From: Actinomadura macra NBRC 14102
Lineage (GTDB): Bacteria; Actinomycetota; Actinomycetes; Streptosporangiales; Streptosporangiaceae
Direction of reading: 5' to 3'
Assembly (NCBI RefSeq): GCF_001552215.1
Contig: NZ_BCQT01000014.1
Span: 1 to 64,000 of the forward strand
DNA length: 64,000 bases
Shown in pieces: positions 53,653 through 61,746 of this stretch. Positions within the stretch are counted from its first letter, which is position 1, and each line of letters starts with the position of its first letter. Position numbers and translations under genes: made by a program. Below the pieces are notes generated by a model. It had not been told where the DNA came from, ran no database searches, and saw nothing but the letters and a program-made list of their open reading frames with translations.

Positions 53653-55242
53653 TTGAGCAAGCCCGTCGTCCTCGTCGCAGAAGAGCTGTCCCCGGCCGGC
53701 ATCGCCGTGCTGGAGTCCGATTTCGAGGTCCGTCACGTCGACGGCAGCGACAAGGCGCTCCTGCTGCCCGCGGTCGCCGACGTCGACGCGCTGATCGTCC
53801 GTAGCGCGACCAAGGTCACCGCCGAGGTCTTCCAGAACGCCCGGCGGCTGCGGGTCGTCGCCCGCGCCGGCGTCGGTCTCGACAACGTGGACGTGGAGGC
53901 CGCCACCAAGGCCGGCGTCATGGTCGTCAACGCCCCGACCTCCAACATCGTCACCGCCGCCGAGCACGCCATCGCGCTGCTGCTGGCCACCGCCCGGAAC
54001 GTGCCACAGGGCCACGCCGCCCTCAAGCAGGGCGAGTGGAAGCGTTCCAAGTACACCGGCGTCGAGCTCCAGGGCAAGACCGCCGGCGTCCTCGGACTCG
54101 GCCGTATCGGCGTGCTGGTCGCCCAGCGCCTCGCCGCGTTCGACATGAACGTGATCGCCTTCGACCCCTACGTGCAGGCCGCCCGCGCCGCACAGCTCGG
54201 CGTGAAGCTCGTCACGCTCGACGAGCTGCTCCGCGAGAGCGACTTCATCAGCGTCCACCTGCCGAAGACGCCCGAGACCCTCGGCCTCATCGGCGACCGC
54301 GAGCTGCACCAGGTCAAGCCGAGCGTGCGCATCGTCAACGCCGCCCGCGGCGGGATCGTCGACGAGGAGGCCCTCGACCTCGCGCTGAAGGACGGCCGGG
54401 TCGCCGGCGCCGGCCTCGACGTGTTCAGCACCGAGCCGTGCACCGACAGCCCGCTGTTCCACCACGACTCCGTCGTCGTCACCCCGCACCTCGGCGCGAG
54501 CACCCACGAGGCGCAGGAGAAGGCGGGCACGCAGGTCGCCCGCTCGGTAAAGCTGGCGCTGTCCGGCGAGTTCGTTCCGGACGCGGTGAACGTCCAGGGC
54601 GGCGCCGTCGCCGAGGACGTCAAACCCGGCCTGCCGCTCGCCGAGAAGCTCGGCCGGATCTTCACCGCGCTCGCCGGCGGCGTACCCGTCCGGCTGGACG
54701 TGGTGGTGCGCGGCGAGATCGCCGAGCACGACGTCAAGGTGCTGGAGCTGGCCGCGCTCAAGGGCGTGTTCGTGGACGTGATCGAGGAGGCCGTGACGTT
54801 CGTCAACGCGCCGCTGCTGGCCCGCGACCGCGGCGTCGAGGTCACCCTCACCACCAGCGAGGACAGCCCCGACTGGCGCAACGTCGTGCAGGTGCGCGGC
54901 ACGATGGCCGACGGCGCCGTGGTGTCGGTGTCCGGCACGCTCACCGGCCCCAAGCACGCCGAGCGGATCATCGAGATCAACGGCTACAACATGGAGCTGG
55001 TCCCGACCGAGCACATGGCGTTCTTCTCCTACGTCGACCGGCCCGGCATCGTCGGCGCGGTCGGCAAGCTGCTCGGCGACGCCCAGGTCAACATCGCCGG
55101 GATGCAGGTCGGCCGGGACGCCAAGGGCGGCAAGGCGCTGATCGCGCTCACCGTCGACTCGGCCATCGCGCCGCAGCTCGTCGACGCGATCTTCGCCGAG
55201 GTCGGCGCCGACATGGGCCGCCGCGTCGACCTGGACGGCTGA
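53653..55242 (+). CDS. serA: D-3-phosphoglycerate dehydrogenase
   Basis: This enzyme of 529 aa opens serine synthesis by oxidising 3-phosphoglycerate with NAD+. The substrate and NAD domain shows VVARAGVGLDNVDVEAATKAGV, the dinucleotide loop GLGRIGVLVAQRL, NAARGGIVDEEALDLAL and the catalytic His in VVTPHLGAST. The long C-terminal part is the ASB domain plus an ACT domain (HMAFFSYVDRPGIVGAVGKLLGDAQVNIAGMQVGRD), the long actinobacterial form that serine can inhibit. TTG 53653 is the start: GAAGGA lies upstream and the protein begins SKPVVLVAEELSPAGI as in relatives; no ATG or GTG fits. Confidence 0.95.
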   Translation: MSKPVVLVAEELSPAGIAVLESDFEVRHVDGSDKALLLPAVADVDALIVRSATKVTAEVFQNARRLRVVARAGVGLDNVDVEAATKAGVMVVNAPTSNIVTAAEHAIALLLATARNVPQGHAALKQGEWKRSKYTGVELQGKTAGVLGLGRIGVLVAQRLAAFDMNVIAFDPYVQAARAAQLGVKLVTLDELLRESDFISVHLPKTPETLGLIGDRELHQVKPSVRIVNAARGGIVDEEALDLALKDGRVAGAGLDVFSTEPCTDSPLFHHDSVVVTPHLGASTHEAQEKAGTQVARSVKLALSGEFVPDAVNVQGGAVAEDVKPGLPLAEKLGRIFTALAGGVPVRLDVVVRGEIAEHDVKVLELAALKGVFVDVIEEAVTFVNAPLLARDRGVEVTLTTSEDSPDWRNVVQVRGTMADGAVVSVSGTLTGPKHAERIIEINGYNMELVPTEHMAFFSYVDRPGIVGAVGKLLGDAQVNIAGMQVGRDAKGGKALIALTVDSAIAPQLVDAIFAEVGADMGRRVDLDG

Positions 55243-55355
55243 GCTGACTGCAGTCCCGGGGTTGGGGTGGCTCTTCGAGGGGTCGTCTCGGATGGTGAGA
55301 TTTTACGCCACGGGTCGGGACAGTGGTCGGGGCGGCGGGTAACGTGGCGATAGTC

Positions 55356-55400
55356 ATGCGGCGCTTCGTGGTAATCCTTCGCTGCCGCAGCGGGGCCTGA
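55356..55400 (+). CDS. Putative orphan leader peptide with Val-Val-Ile-Leu
   Basis: ATG 55356 opens a 14-residue frame, MRRFVVILRCRSGA, ending at TGA 55400. Residues 5-8 are Val-Val-Ile-Leu, read by GTG GTA ATC CTT, including rare GTA and CTT. The design matches the ilvB and cimA leaders in this window, including a 10-bp stem that spans the stop codon. A TAACGT -10-like element lies 10 nt upstream. Yet no amino-acid gene follows; the next frame is only 36 codons. Confidence 0.55.
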   Translation: MRRFVVILRCRSGA

Positions 55401-55427
55401 TCATCGGCAGGCCGGCACCCGCTGCGG
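55385..55427 (+). promoter_or_regulatory. Hairpin spanning the orphan leader stop
   Basis: CCGCAGCGGG (55385-55394) pairs perfectly with CCCGCTGCGG (55418-55427). The 5' arm is the last leader codons. Further on, GAGTCCG (55445-55451) can pair with CGGACTC (55477-55483). CCGTG/CACGG (55465-55479) overlaps that and is mutually exclusive with it, which suggests alternative folds. Confidence 0.5.
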
Positions 55428-55529
55428 AGGCTCTGCCTGGCCGTGAGTCCGATACGACACCGGTCCGTGCGACCCACGGACTCCCGGCGGCCCTCTGGCC
55501 ACAGCACAGCGAACCCCGGAGTGAACGGC

Positions 55530-55640
55530 ATGAACCACGTGATGAACACCGCGCCCGCCGACGACGCGCAGGAGGAGGCGGCCCGCGCCCTGCAGACCGC
55601 CCTGGACCGCCGCGACAACGGCGGCCACCCGTCCAAGTAG
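55530..55640 (+). CDS. Small ORF, 36 aa
   Basis: ATG 55530 is preceded by GGAG 8 nt upstream and encodes MNHVMNTAPADDAQEEAARA followed by an Arg/Asp-rich helix and GGHPSK. The protein is acidic and probably one amphipathic helix. It is bounded by the leader peptide upstream and a strong hairpin downstream, so it may be a real small gene. No family was recognised, and it could also be a decayed remnant. Confidence 0.4.
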   Translation: MNHVMNTAPADDAQEEAARALQTALDRRDNGGHPSK

Positions 55641-55649
55641 TCGCCCGCC

Positions 55650-55686
55650 GAGCAGGGGCCGTCCCGTCCAGGGATGGCCCCTGCTC
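55650..55686 (+). terminator. Strong hairpin after the small ORF
   Basis: GAGCAGGGGCC (55650-55660) pairs with GGCCCCTGCTC (55676-55686), and the inner TCCC/GGGA pairs across a 5-nt loop. It lies 9 bp after the small ORF stop and overlaps the promoter region of the FhuF-like gene. Confidence 0.7.
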
Positions 55687-55702
55687 GCACTAGGGTGGGC
55701 GG

Positions 55703-56404
55703 ATGCCCCTCGCCGAGTCCTCCGAGGTCGTGGATGTACTGCGCGAGGTCGCGCGGGCCGGTCCCTACTTCGAGATCGTCACCGACCCGGCCGAGGAGGC
55801 CGACCCGACCTGGCGGCCGTTCCCCGAGCGTGACCGCGACCGGCTCATCGGCCTCACCGCCAAGTACGCCGAACGGCTCGGCACCCCCGAACAGCGCGTC
55901 GCCGCGTCCATCCTCTTCCAGGGGCTCGCGTCGCGGCTCTGGTCGCCCGTGGTCGCGGCGGCGGCGCACGGCGTCGTCCCCGACCTGTCCGGCCTGCACT
56001 GGCGTTGGGCGCCCGGCGCGCCCGTCGCGTTGTGGCTCGCCCGCCCGTCCGGATGGCGAGCCGCGGATGTGGGGGAAGCCGCGGGGCTCGTCCACGACGT
56101 GGTCGTGACCGCGCAGCTCGAACCGCTGCGCGAGACGATGATCACCTTCGTCGGCCTCGCGGACGGCCTGCTCTGGGGCAACGCGGCGTCGGCGCTCGCC
56201 GGGAGCCTGAACGTCGGTTCTCCCACGCCGAGGCGCGCCGCCCTTGTCCGCGAGCTGCTCGCCCGCGAGCCGCTGGCCGGGACGGGGGCGTTCGAGCGCG
56301 ACGGCTTCGTCCGGCGCAGCTGCTGCCTGTACTACCGGGTACCGCCGGGCGGCGAAATGTGCGGCGACTGCGCCCTGCTACGCCGCCGACCTTCCCGCCG
56401 CTGA
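55703..56404 (+). CDS. FhuF-like (2Fe-2S) protein, ferric reductase type
   Basis: This 233-aa protein ends in RRSCCLYYRVPPGGEMCGDCAL, a CC-x10-C-x2-C motif that binds a 2Fe-2S cluster in FhuF-type ferric-siderophore reductases. The central region has AASILFQGLASRLWSPVVAAAAHGVVPDL and WGNAASALAGSLNVG, which also fit that family. No siderophore genes lie nearby. ATG 55703 follows TAGGGT by 6 nt with no ribosome site, so the mRNA is probably leaderless. Confidence 0.8.
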   Translation: MPLAESSEVVDVLREVARAGPYFEIVTDPAEEADPTWRPFPERDRDRLIGLTAKYAERLGTPEQRVAASILFQGLASRLWSPVVAAAAHGVVPDLSGLHWRWAPGAPVALWLARPSGWRAADVGEAAGLVHDVVVTAQLEPLRETMITFVGLADGLLWGNAASALAGSLNVGSPTPRRAALVRELLAREPLAGTGAFERDGFVRRSCCLYYRVPPGGEMCGDCALLRRRPSRR

Positions 56405-56437
56405 CCGGAACGGCCCGCGGCGGGACGGCAAGGAGGG

Positions 56438-57178
56438 TCAGGCGCCGGCGGGGACCGCGGCGCGGGACGGGTGACGCGCGAACGCGCGCTCGGTGAGGTA
56501 TCCGAACAGCAGCCCGATCGTCGACCACAGGACGAGCTGGACGCCGAGCGAGGCGATCCGGAAGTCCCAGAGGACGGTGGCCGGGAAGTGCTCGGGGATG
56601 GCGTCGGGCTTCGGTGTGAGCTGGTAGACCACGCCGACCACCAGGGCGAATCCGAGAACCGCCGCGATCGTCGCGTTCCAGACGCCGAACCGCGGGACGA
56701 GCCGCCGGCACGCGATCACCGCGGCCGTGGTGGCCAGCAGGCCGAGCGCGACCATGCCGAAGTACAGCGCCGTCCGGCTCCCGATGGTGCCGGGGTCGCC
56801 GACCGCGGGCGGCGTCGCCGGGTACTTCAGGAAGGGGACCAGCTCGACCGCCACGAACCCGGCCAGGGCGACCAGCGCCGCCGTGGCGCGGGCGCCGAGG
56901 GCCCCGAGCCGTCCGTAGGCGAAGGCGAAGGCGATCGAGAACAGCCCGCCGAGCGCCACCCCGTACACGGCCATCGCCGTGATCAGCCCGCTCGTCTTCT
57001 GGACGGTCCGGCTGACCACCTCCGGCTCGTGCCCCTCGTGCGCGGCGTGCGCCTTGGCCTCCTCGAACGCGATGGCGTGGCCGACCTGCGGCTCGCCGTA
57101 GAGCCAGGCGATCAGCAGTGCGGCGGCCGCCGCGGCGAGCCCGACGAGCATGCCGCGGACCAGCAGAGATCTCATCAT
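56438..57178 (-). CDS. cbtA: CbtA cobalt transporter subunit
   Basis: This membrane protein has 246 aa and about five helices. It has LLVRGMLVGLAAAAAALLIAWLYGEP, the His-rich cytoplasmic or periplasmic loop AFEEAKAHAAHEGHEPEVVSRTVQK and FLKYPATPPAVGDPGTIGSRTALYFGMVALGLLA, which are CbtA hallmarks. ATG 57178 is used; ATG 57175 is adjacent. It lies 10 bp after cbtB and shares its B12 riboswitch. It is predicted to bring in cobalt for cobalamin synthesis. Confidence 0.88.
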   Translation of the reverse strand: MMRSLLVRGMLVGLAAAAAALLIAWLYGEPQVGHAIAFEEAKAHAAHEGHEPEVVSRTVQKTSGLITAMAVYGVALGGLFSIAFAFAYGRLGALGARATAALVALAGFVAVELVPFLKYPATPPAVGDPGTIGSRTALYFGMVALGLLATTAAVIACRRLVPRFGVWNATIAAVLGFALVVGVVYQLTPKPDAIPEHFPATVLWDFRIASLGVQLVLWSTIGLLFGYLTERAFARHPSRAAVPAGA

Positions 57179-57188
57179 CTGCGGCGGC

Positions 57189-57419
57189 TCAGTGGCAGGG
57201 GAAGCCGAGCAGGTGCCGGCCGTCGTGCGTGAACTCGTGGACCCACGTCCCGCCGAAGAGCGACGTGGCGCCCTGCTCGGCGCCGACGAAGTAGATGAGG
57301 ACCGCTCCCAGCACGGCGGCGAAGACCGCCCACGGCAGGATCTCGCGGACCGGGACGCGCAGCGGCGCGGGGTCGGTCCGCGGTGACGGTGTCGCGGACG
57401 GGATGGCGGACTGGGCCAT
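57189..57419 (-). CDS. cbtB: CbtB cobalt transporter subunit
   Basis: This 76-aa protein has one membrane helix (EILPWAVFAAVLGAVLIYFVG) and a C-terminal metal-binding motif HEFTHDGRHLLGFPCH, which is the CbtB signature. ATG 57419 has GAGGAG 6 nt upstream. It is the first gene of cbtBA and sits directly downstream of a cobalamin riboswitch on the same strand. Confidence 0.9.
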   Translation of the reverse strand: MAQSAIPSATPSPRTDPAPLRVPVREILPWAVFAAVLGAVLIYFVGAEQGATSLFGGTWVHEFTHDGRHLLGFPCH

Positions 57420-57467
57420 GGGGGTCTCCTCACGGGGTGCACTCGCCCCGGTAGCGGGAGGACGACG

Positions 57468-57612
57468 GGTCAGTGTCCTGACTCCCAGATCGGTGCCTCC
57501 CTCCGACCTTCCAGCCGGACGCGCGGCCGTGGTCGCAAAGCGGGGGAGACTCCCTGGTCACAGTGGCGGGACCGTCCTGGATTCGCACCAGGTTCCTGCA
57601 CACCGTCGCCTC
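57468..57612 (-). promoter_or_regulatory. Cobalamin (B12) riboswitch
   Basis: On the minus strand, the sequence includes GGTGCGAATCC, the B12 box GGTCCCGCCACTGTGA and the closing GGGAGTCAGGACAC, in the right order and spacing for a cobalamin riboswitch. Between the aptamer and the cbtB ATG, GGGG-CGAGTG-CACCCC may be part of the expression platform next to the ribosome site. Adenosylcobalamin should lower cbtBA expression. Confidence 0.92.
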
Positions 57613-57769
57613 GAATGTTGACTTGTCGCTCAGAGCGTCCCCTTTGCCCGCGCCCGCGTCAAGTCGGTGGACCTGGGAAGGGCCATGCTTCGCGATCGTG
57701 TGGTGACGCGCCGTGGCCGTTTCCGGTCCGCTGCATCCGCGGCCCGTCCCGCGTCCATACGATCGGAAG

Positions 57770-60475
57770 GTGGGGACAACCTGGCCTTTCACCGGTCGTG
57801 GGGCGACGCTCGATGAGGTGCGCGAGCTGCTCGGGACCAGCGGCGGGCACGGCGTGGTCGTCGCCGGGGAGGCCGGAGTCGGCAAGACGCGGTTGGCGAC
57901 GGAGGCGCTGAACCGGCTGGAACCCGGCCGGTACCGGGTGGTGCGGGTCGGCGCGACCCGCGCGGGCGCCCGGATCCCGTTCGGCGCGTTCGGGCACGTG
58001 CTGCCGGCGCGCCGGCCCGGGACCGCGGTGATCAACCCGCTGCGCTGGGCGGCGGACGCGGTGGGCTCCCAGGGCGACCCGGCGCGGCTGCTGCTGGCGG
58101 TGGACGACGCGCACCTGCTCGACCCGAGTTCGGCGGCCCTCGTCCACCATCTGGTCGTGCACGAGCGGGCGAGGGTGCTCGCGACCGTCCGGACCGGCGA
58201 GTCGATGCCCGACCCCGTCCTCGCCTTATGGAAGGACGACCTGGCGCGGCGCCTGGAGCTGGAGCCGCTGCCGGTGGCCGAGACGGGGACGGTGCTGGAG
58301 GCCGTCCTCGGCGGGCAGGTGGAGAGCGGCACGACCCGCAGGCTGTGGCGGGAGACCCGCGGCAACCTGCTGTTCCTGCGTGAACTCGTGCTTGCCGGGA
58401 CCGCCGCCGGCCGGCTGGCACAGGCGCGGGGAGTCTGGCGCTGGCGGGGCGACCTGCCGCTCACGCCACGGCTCGGTGAACTGGTCGAGGCGCGGCTCGG
58501 CACCGTCGGCCCCGATGAGCTGGCCGTGCTGGAGTACGTGACGTTCGGGGAGCCGGTCGGCGTGCCGGTGCTGGCCGCGCTCACCTCGCCGGAGGCCGTC
58601 GAGCGGGCCGAGGAACGGCACGTGATCGACCTCGTCCGGCGGGGGCGGCGGCTCCAGGCGTGGCTGGCGCACCCGCTGTTCGGCGAGGTCACCCGCGACC
58701 GGACCCCGGTGCTGCGGGCGCGGCGCCGGCGGGCCGCCCTCGCCGACGCGGTGGAGCGCACCGGCATGGGCCGCCGCGAGGACCTGCTGCGCGTCGCGGT
58801 CTGGCGGCTGGACAGCGGTACCGCGGCCGCCCCGGCCCTCGCCGTCCAGGCGTGCCTGCGGGCCCGCGGCGCCTACGACCTCGTCCTCGCCGAGCGGTTC
58901 GCGCGGGCGGCTCTGGAGGCGGGCGGCGGGCTGGAGGCGGCGCTCCCGCTCGCCGGGATCATGTACGTGACCGGTCGTGCCGAGGAGGGCGAGACGCTGC
59001 TGGCGACGGTGGCCGCGTCCCCGGCGGACCGTCCCCGCACCGACCGGGAGCGTTCCAGATACGCCACGACCCGCGCGCTCGGTCTCGTCCTCGCGCTCGG
59101 CCGGGGCGAGGACGCGCTGCGCCTGCTGGACGAGGCGAGGACGGGCATGACCGGCCGCGTCGAGCTGCGTGACATGGACCTGCTCGGGGCCCGTGTCCAC
59201 CTGCTCCTCGGCGAGTTCGCGCCGGCCCGGGAGGCGCTCGGCCGCGCACGGGCGTCCGGGCCCATGCCCGAGGACCAGGCCGTCCACGCCGTCGCGGCGG
59301 ACTGCGTGGAGAAGGCGCACGCCGGACGGGCGGAGGAGTGCCTGCGGCTGATCGGCGGGCTGCCCGCCGGCGCGGTCGGCTGGCGCCACGAGGTCTCGGC
59401 GGTGGAGCTCGACCTCGCCTGCGCGCGGATGCTGGCCCTGCTGTTCTCGGGCGCGGCGGGCCGCGCCGAGGCGGCGAGCCGCGACATGCTCGAACGCTTC
59501 GCCGGATACGGCGAATGGGACCTCGGTGTGGCGGCCTTCCTCGGCCACCGGGCCCAGATCCAGCGGGTCAGGGGAGCCATCCAGGACGCGCTGCGCTCCT
59601 GCCGGGAGGGCGTCGCCCGCCTTGGCGCCGGACGCGGCGACGGGCGCACCGGGTTCGCGGGCCTCTGCCACGGCGAGATGGCGCAGTCCGCGGCGCTGCT
59701 CGGCGACCTGCCCGCCGCCGAGCGGGCGCTCGCCGAGGCCGGGCGCCGGACGCTGCCGACCTACTACCTGATCGACTTCCCGTACCGGCTGGCCGGGACG
59801 TGGGTGACGCTGCTGCGCGACGGCGCCTCCGCCGCCCGGGACGCCGCGCTCGCCACGGCCGCCGAGGCCGGTGCGCACGGCATGCACGGGTACGAGATGT
59901 TCGCGCTGCACGACGCCGTCCGGCTGGGCGAGCCGGGACGGGCCGCCGGGCGGCTCGCCGAGCTGGCCGCGCGGATGGACGGGCCGCTCGTCCAGACCTG
60001 CGCCCGGCACGCGGCGTCCGCCGCCGCGCGGGACGGCGGCGCCCTCGACGCGGTCGCCGAGGACTTCGCCGGGATGGGGCTGATCCTGCACGCCGCCGAG
60101 GCCGCCGCCATGGCCGCCCGCGCGCACCGGCGGGCCGGTTCCGGCCGCGCGTCCCAGGCGTCCGAAATCCGGGCCTGGAGCCTGGCGCGGCACTGCCAGG
60201 GCGCCCGCACCCCCGCGCTCACCGGGCTCGCGGCGCCGGGGCTCACCGAGCGGCAGCTGGAGATCGCCAGGTTCGCCGCGCAGGGACTCGGCAACCGGGA
60301 GATCGCCGAGCGGCTCGTGCTGTCGATCCGGACGGTCGCCAACCACCTCGGCGCGGTCTACGACCGGCTCGGCGTCCGCGACCGGAGCGACCTGCCCGCC
60401 GCGCTCACCCGGGACGGCCCCCGGACGAGCCCGCAGGTCGAACGCCTGCCGCGAGACCGACGTCCCGGAATTTGA
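57770..60475 (+). CDS. Large LuxR-family ATPase regulator
   Basis: This 901-aa regulator of the LAL/MalT-like type starts with an NTPase domain: GRGATLDEVRELL, Walker A GEAGVGKTRLA near residue 35 and Walker B LLLAVDDAHLLDPSSAAL. A long helical, TPR-like region of about 500 residues follows. The C-terminal LuxR HTH is LTERQLEIARFAAQGLGNREIAERLVLSIRTVANHLGAVYDRLG, described here. GTG 57770 lies 6 nt after TACGAT, which supports a leaderless start; ATG 57713 is a longer alternative. It stands alone between cbtBA and leuB, so its regulon cannot be deduced. Confidence 0.88.
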   Translation: MGTTWPFTGRGATLDEVRELLGTSGGHGVVVAGEAGVGKTRLATEALNRLEPGRYRVVRVGATRAGARIPFGAFGHVLPARRPGTAVINPLRWAADAVGSQGDPARLLLAVDDAHLLDPSSAALVHHLVVHERARVLATVRTGESMPDPVLALWKDDLARRLELEPLPVAETGTVLEAVLGGQVESGTTRRLWRETRGNLLFLRELVLAGTAAGRLAQARGVWRWRGDLPLTPRLGELVEARLGTVGPDELAVLEYVTFGEPVGVPVLAALTSPEAVERAEERHVIDLVRRGRRLQAWLAHPLFGEVTRDRTPVLRARRRRAALADAVERTGMGRREDLLRVAVWRLDSGTAAAPALAVQACLRARGAYDLVLAERFARAALEAGGGLEAALPLAGIMYVTGRAEEGETLLATVAASPADRPRTDRERSRYATTRALGLVLALGRGEDALRLLDEARTGMTGRVELRDMDLLGARVHLLLGEFAPAREALGRARASGPMPEDQAVHAVAADCVEKAHAGRAEECLRLIGGLPAGAVGWRHEVSAVELDLACARMLALLFSGAAGRAEAASRDMLERFAGYGEWDLGVAAFLGHRAQIQRVRGAIQDALRSCREGVARLGAGRGDGRTGFAGLCHGEMAQSAALLGDLPAAERALAEAGRRTLPTYYLIDFPYRLAGTWVTLLRDGASAARDAALATAAEAGAHGMHGYEMFALHDAVRLGEPGRAAGRLAELAARMDGPLVQTCARHAASAAARDGGALDAVAEDFAGMGLILHAAEAAAMAARAHRRAGSGRASQASEIRAWSLARHCQGARTPALTGLAAPGLTERQLEIARFAAQGLGNREIAERLVLSIRTVANHLGAVYDRLGVRDRSDLPAALTRDGPRTSPQVERLPRDRRPGI

Positions 60476-60502
60476 GACGAAAGCCCAAGCACTGAGACGT
60501 TT
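60473..60502. promoter_or_regulatory. TGAGACG half-sites at the leuB promoter
   Basis: TGAGACGAAA (60473-60482) and TGAGACGTTT (60493-60502) are direct repeats 20 bp apart, two helical turns. They flank the -35 position of a promoter whose -10 is TAGAGT at 60507. The TGAGAC core is the same as one arm of the palindromes at ilvB and cimA. Confidence 0.55.
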
Positions 60503-60518
60503 GCAGTAGAGTGCGCGC

Positions 60519-61574
60519 ATGGCTTCCCGCAGCATTCGACTGGCCGTCATCCCCGGTGACGGGATCGGCCCCGAGGTGGTCGCCGAGGGGCTGAAGGTCC
60601 TCGACGCCGTCGCCCCGTCCGGTGACCTGACGTTCGAGCAGACGCCCTACGACCTGGGCGCCGCGCGCTGGCACCGCACCGGGGAGACGCTGCCCGACTC
60701 GGTGCTGGAGGAGTTGCGCGGCCAGGACGTCATCCTGCTCGGCGCCGTCGGCGACCCGAGCGTGCCGAGCGGCACGCTGGAGCGCGGTCTGCTGCTGCGA
60801 GCCCGGTTCGAGCTGGACCACTACGTCAACCTGCGCCCGGTGAAGCTGTACCCGGGCGTCTCCACCCCGCTGGCCGGCCTGGCGCCCGCCGACATCGACA
60901 TGGTCGTCGTCCGCGAGGGCACCGAGGGCCCCTACACCGGGGTCGGCGGCGTGCTGCGCAAGGGCACCCCGCACGAGGTCGCCACGCAGGAGAGCGTCAA
61001 CACCGCCCACGGCGTCGAGCGGGTGATCCGCTACGCCTTCGACGTCGCGGCGTCCCGGCCGCGGCGCAAGCTCACGCTCGTCCACAAGGACAACGTCCTC
61101 ACCTTCGCGGGCGATCTCTACCAGCGCACGCTGAAGCGGGTCGCCGAGGAATACCCGCAGGTCAGCACCGACTACTGCCATGTCGACGCGGCCACGATGT
61201 TCTTCGTCAGCCAGCCGCAGCGCTTCGACGTGATCGTCACCGACAACCTGTTCGGCGACATCATCACCGACCTCGGCGCCGCCGTCGCCGGCGGTATCGG
61301 CCTCGCCGCGTCCGGCAACGTCAACCCGGCCCGCACCGCCCCGTCGATGTTCGAGCCGGTGCACGGCAGCGCCCCCGACATCGCGGGTCAGGGCAAGGCC
61401 GACCCGACCGCCACGATCCTGTCGGTCGCCATGCTGCTCGACCACGTCGGCGCCGGCGAGGCCGCCCGCCGCGTCGAGCGCGCCGTCTCCGACGACCTGG
61501 CCGAGCGGGCCGCCCTCGGGGCCCGCTCCACCGCCCAGATCGGCGACGCGATCACCAAGCGAGTATCCGGCTAG
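60519..61574 (+). CDS. leuB: 3-isopropylmalate dehydrogenase
   Basis: This NAD-dependent oxidative decarboxylase of leucine synthesis has 351 aa. It has IRLAVIPGDGIGPEVVAEGLKVL, VVVREGTEGPYTG, HKDNVLTFAGDLY and the metal-binding VTDNLFGDIITDLGAAVAGG. EPVHGSAPDIAGQGKADPTATILS is also present. ATG 60519 lies 6 nt after TAGAGT, so the mRNA is probably leaderless, and the promoter carries TGAGACG boxes. A strong terminator follows. Confidence 0.94.
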   Translation: MASRSIRLAVIPGDGIGPEVVAEGLKVLDAVAPSGDLTFEQTPYDLGAARWHRTGETLPDSVLEELRGQDVILLGAVGDPSVPSGTLERGLLLRARFELDHYVNLRPVKLYPGVSTPLAGLAPADIDMVVVREGTEGPYTGVGGVLRKGTPHEVATQESVNTAHGVERVIRYAFDVAASRPRRKLTLVHKDNVLTFAGDLYQRTLKRVAEEYPQVSTDYCHVDAATMFFVSQPQRFDVIVTDNLFGDIITDLGAAVAGGIGLAASGNVNPARTAPSMFEPVHGSAPDIAGQGKADPTATILSVAMLLDHVGAGEAARRVERAVSDDLAERAALGARSTAQIGDAITKRVSG

Positions 61575-61605
61575 GGCGCGCCTTCCCGGCTTGATCAGGG
61601 ACACT

Positions 61606-61637
61606 CCGGGCGCGCCGCGTGGCGCGCCCGGATTTCT
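61606..61637 (+). terminator. Terminator after leuB
   Basis: CCGGGCGCGCC (61606-61616) pairs perfectly with GGCGCGCCCGG (61621-61631) around a GCGT loop and is followed by ATTTCT. Classical intrinsic terminator shape. Confidence 0.85.
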
Positions 61638-61746
61638 GTGTGCGCCGCGGGCGGAGGAGTAGGTACTAGACGAAGTACGACAATGAGGACTAAAGACGTC
61701 GATGTGGCAACGGGGCCGCACCGGCGATCCGCGAGAGGAAACCGCG

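Noticed and set aside
53563..55014. 483-codon open frame antisense to serA
   Set aside because: Reads the serA codons backwards, giving His/Asp/Leu-rich sequence with no family features.
55443..55529. Longer version of the 36-aa ORF starting at 55443
   Set aside because: The upstream codons lie in the leader's predicted stems and have no ribosome site; ATG 55530 has GGAG at good spacing.
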